From: a bacterium
Lineage (GTDB): Bacteria > SZUA-182
Reading direction: 5' to 3'
Length of the DNA: 6,148 bases
Assembly (NCBI GenBank): GCA_003230635.1
Contig: QIFF01000149.1
Span: 1-6,148 of the forward strand
Made by a program: the position numbers and the translations under genes. Numbering within the stretch: position 1 is the first letter of the stretch; each line of letters starts with the position of its first letter. Under the pieces are notes generated by a model, which was not told where the DNA came from, did not search any database, and saw nothing but the letters and a program-made list of their open reading frames with translations. Below, in pieces: positions 5,614 to 6,148 of the stretch.

Positions 5614-6148
5614 CTTTTACTCAAAGGGCGGTTTTCCACCCGGATAGCACGTCTTTGCGGTTTCTTTTGAGAAGCAAAGGCTAACAAAACCCCCACCCCC
5701 ATGAGGTTGACCACCAGCGAAGTCCCCCCATAGCTGATAAAGGGCAAGGGCAGGCCCTTGGTGGGGAAAAGCCCGCTTACCACCCAGATATTAAACAGGG
5801 CCTGCAAGCCGATTAAGCTGGTAATACCCGCCGTCAGGTAACTGACAAACAGATCATCAGCCTGGCTTGCAATCTTTAATCCCGCCCAAATAAAAGCCAG
5901 GAATAACATAATAATCACTCCTGTTCCCATTAAGCCCCACTCTTCGCCCACCACCGCCAGGATAAAGTCTCCATAAGGCTCCGGCAGATGCCCCAGCTTT
6001 TGCTGCCCGGCCCCCAGCCCCAAACCCCAGAGGCCGCCGCTGCCCAGGGCCATAAAGGACTGCACCGCCTGGAAACCCCCTTGGCTGGAATGCCGCCAGG
6101 GGTCAATAAAGGCCGACAAACGCTGCTGCACGTAAGCTGCCCGTGTTA
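5610..6148 (-). CDS. ftsW: Peptidoglycan polymerase FtsW/SpoVE, C-terminal part (start beyond window)
   Basis: FtsW is a SEDS-family glycosyltransferase that polymerises lipid II at the septum with a class B PBP. Only the last 178 residues or so are present; the frame is open to the window edge, so the GTG at 6131 is an internal Val and not a start. It begins in the RLSAFIDPW region. It contains GLGLGAGQQKLGHLPEPY, then GDFILAVVGEEWG, whose Asp matches the family's essential catalytic Asp, and PTKGLPLPFISYGGTSL, the signature near the last membrane helix. About four membrane segments are visible, followed by a basic cytoplasmic tail (KKPQRR through SKR). In spore-forming Firmicutes the gene at this place is often called spoVE; sequence alone does not separate the two here. 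It overlaps murG by 4 bases. Confidence 0.94.
   Translation of the reverse strand, partial: TRAAYVQQRLSAFIDPWRHSSQGGFQAVQSFMALGSGGLWGLGLGAGQQKLGHLPEPYGDFILAVVGEEWGLMGTGVIIMLFLAFIWAGLKIASQADDLFVSYLTAGITSLIGLQALFNIWVVSGLFPTKGLPLPFISYGGTSLVVNLMGVGVLLAFASQKKPQRRAIRVENRPLSKR

Overview
The window is one contiguous minus-strand block of a bacterial dcw (division and cell wall) operon. In transcription order, from right to left, it holds the 3' end of ftsW, then murG, two ankyrin-repeat genes (called ankB and ankA here), murC, murB and the 5' part of ftsQ/divIB. No gap between genes exceeds 22 bases. There is no RNA gene, IS element, CRISPR array or clear terminator. The order ftsW-murG-murC-murB-ftsQ, without ddl between murB and ftsQ, and the sequence style of FtsQ and MurG suggest a Clostridia-type Firmicute. 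A deltaproteobacterium, whose dcw order is similar, cannot be excluded from this window alone.

Layout on the minus strand. 6148-5610: C-terminal half of the lipid II polymerase FtsW (SpoVE-like). 5613-4525: MurG, coupled to ftsW by an ATGA overlap. 4502-3978: AnkB, 174 aa, four ankyrin repeats, no good signal peptide. 3960-2875: AnkA, 361 aa, a Sec signal peptide followed by ten ankyrin repeats. 2885-1503: MurC, whose start codon lies inside the end of ankA. 1483-587 (possibly starting at 1507): MurB. 615-1: N-terminal 205 codons of FtsQ, cut by the window edge.

The core genes form one pathway. MurB makes UDP-MurNAc and MurC adds its first amino acid, both in the cytoplasm. MurG makes lipid II at the inner membrane face, FtsW polymerises it outside, and FtsQ links the synthase to the divisome. 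The unexpected part is the ankyrin pair between murG and murC. The two proteins are related to each other over their whole length, one looks exported and one cytoplasmic, and their DNA looks less GC-rich than the flanks. Their function is unknown; position suggests co-expression with lipid II synthesis. Two start-site oddities also stand out: a perfect AGGAGG points at an ATT codon for murB, and a GGAGGT points at a TTG codon for ftsQ.
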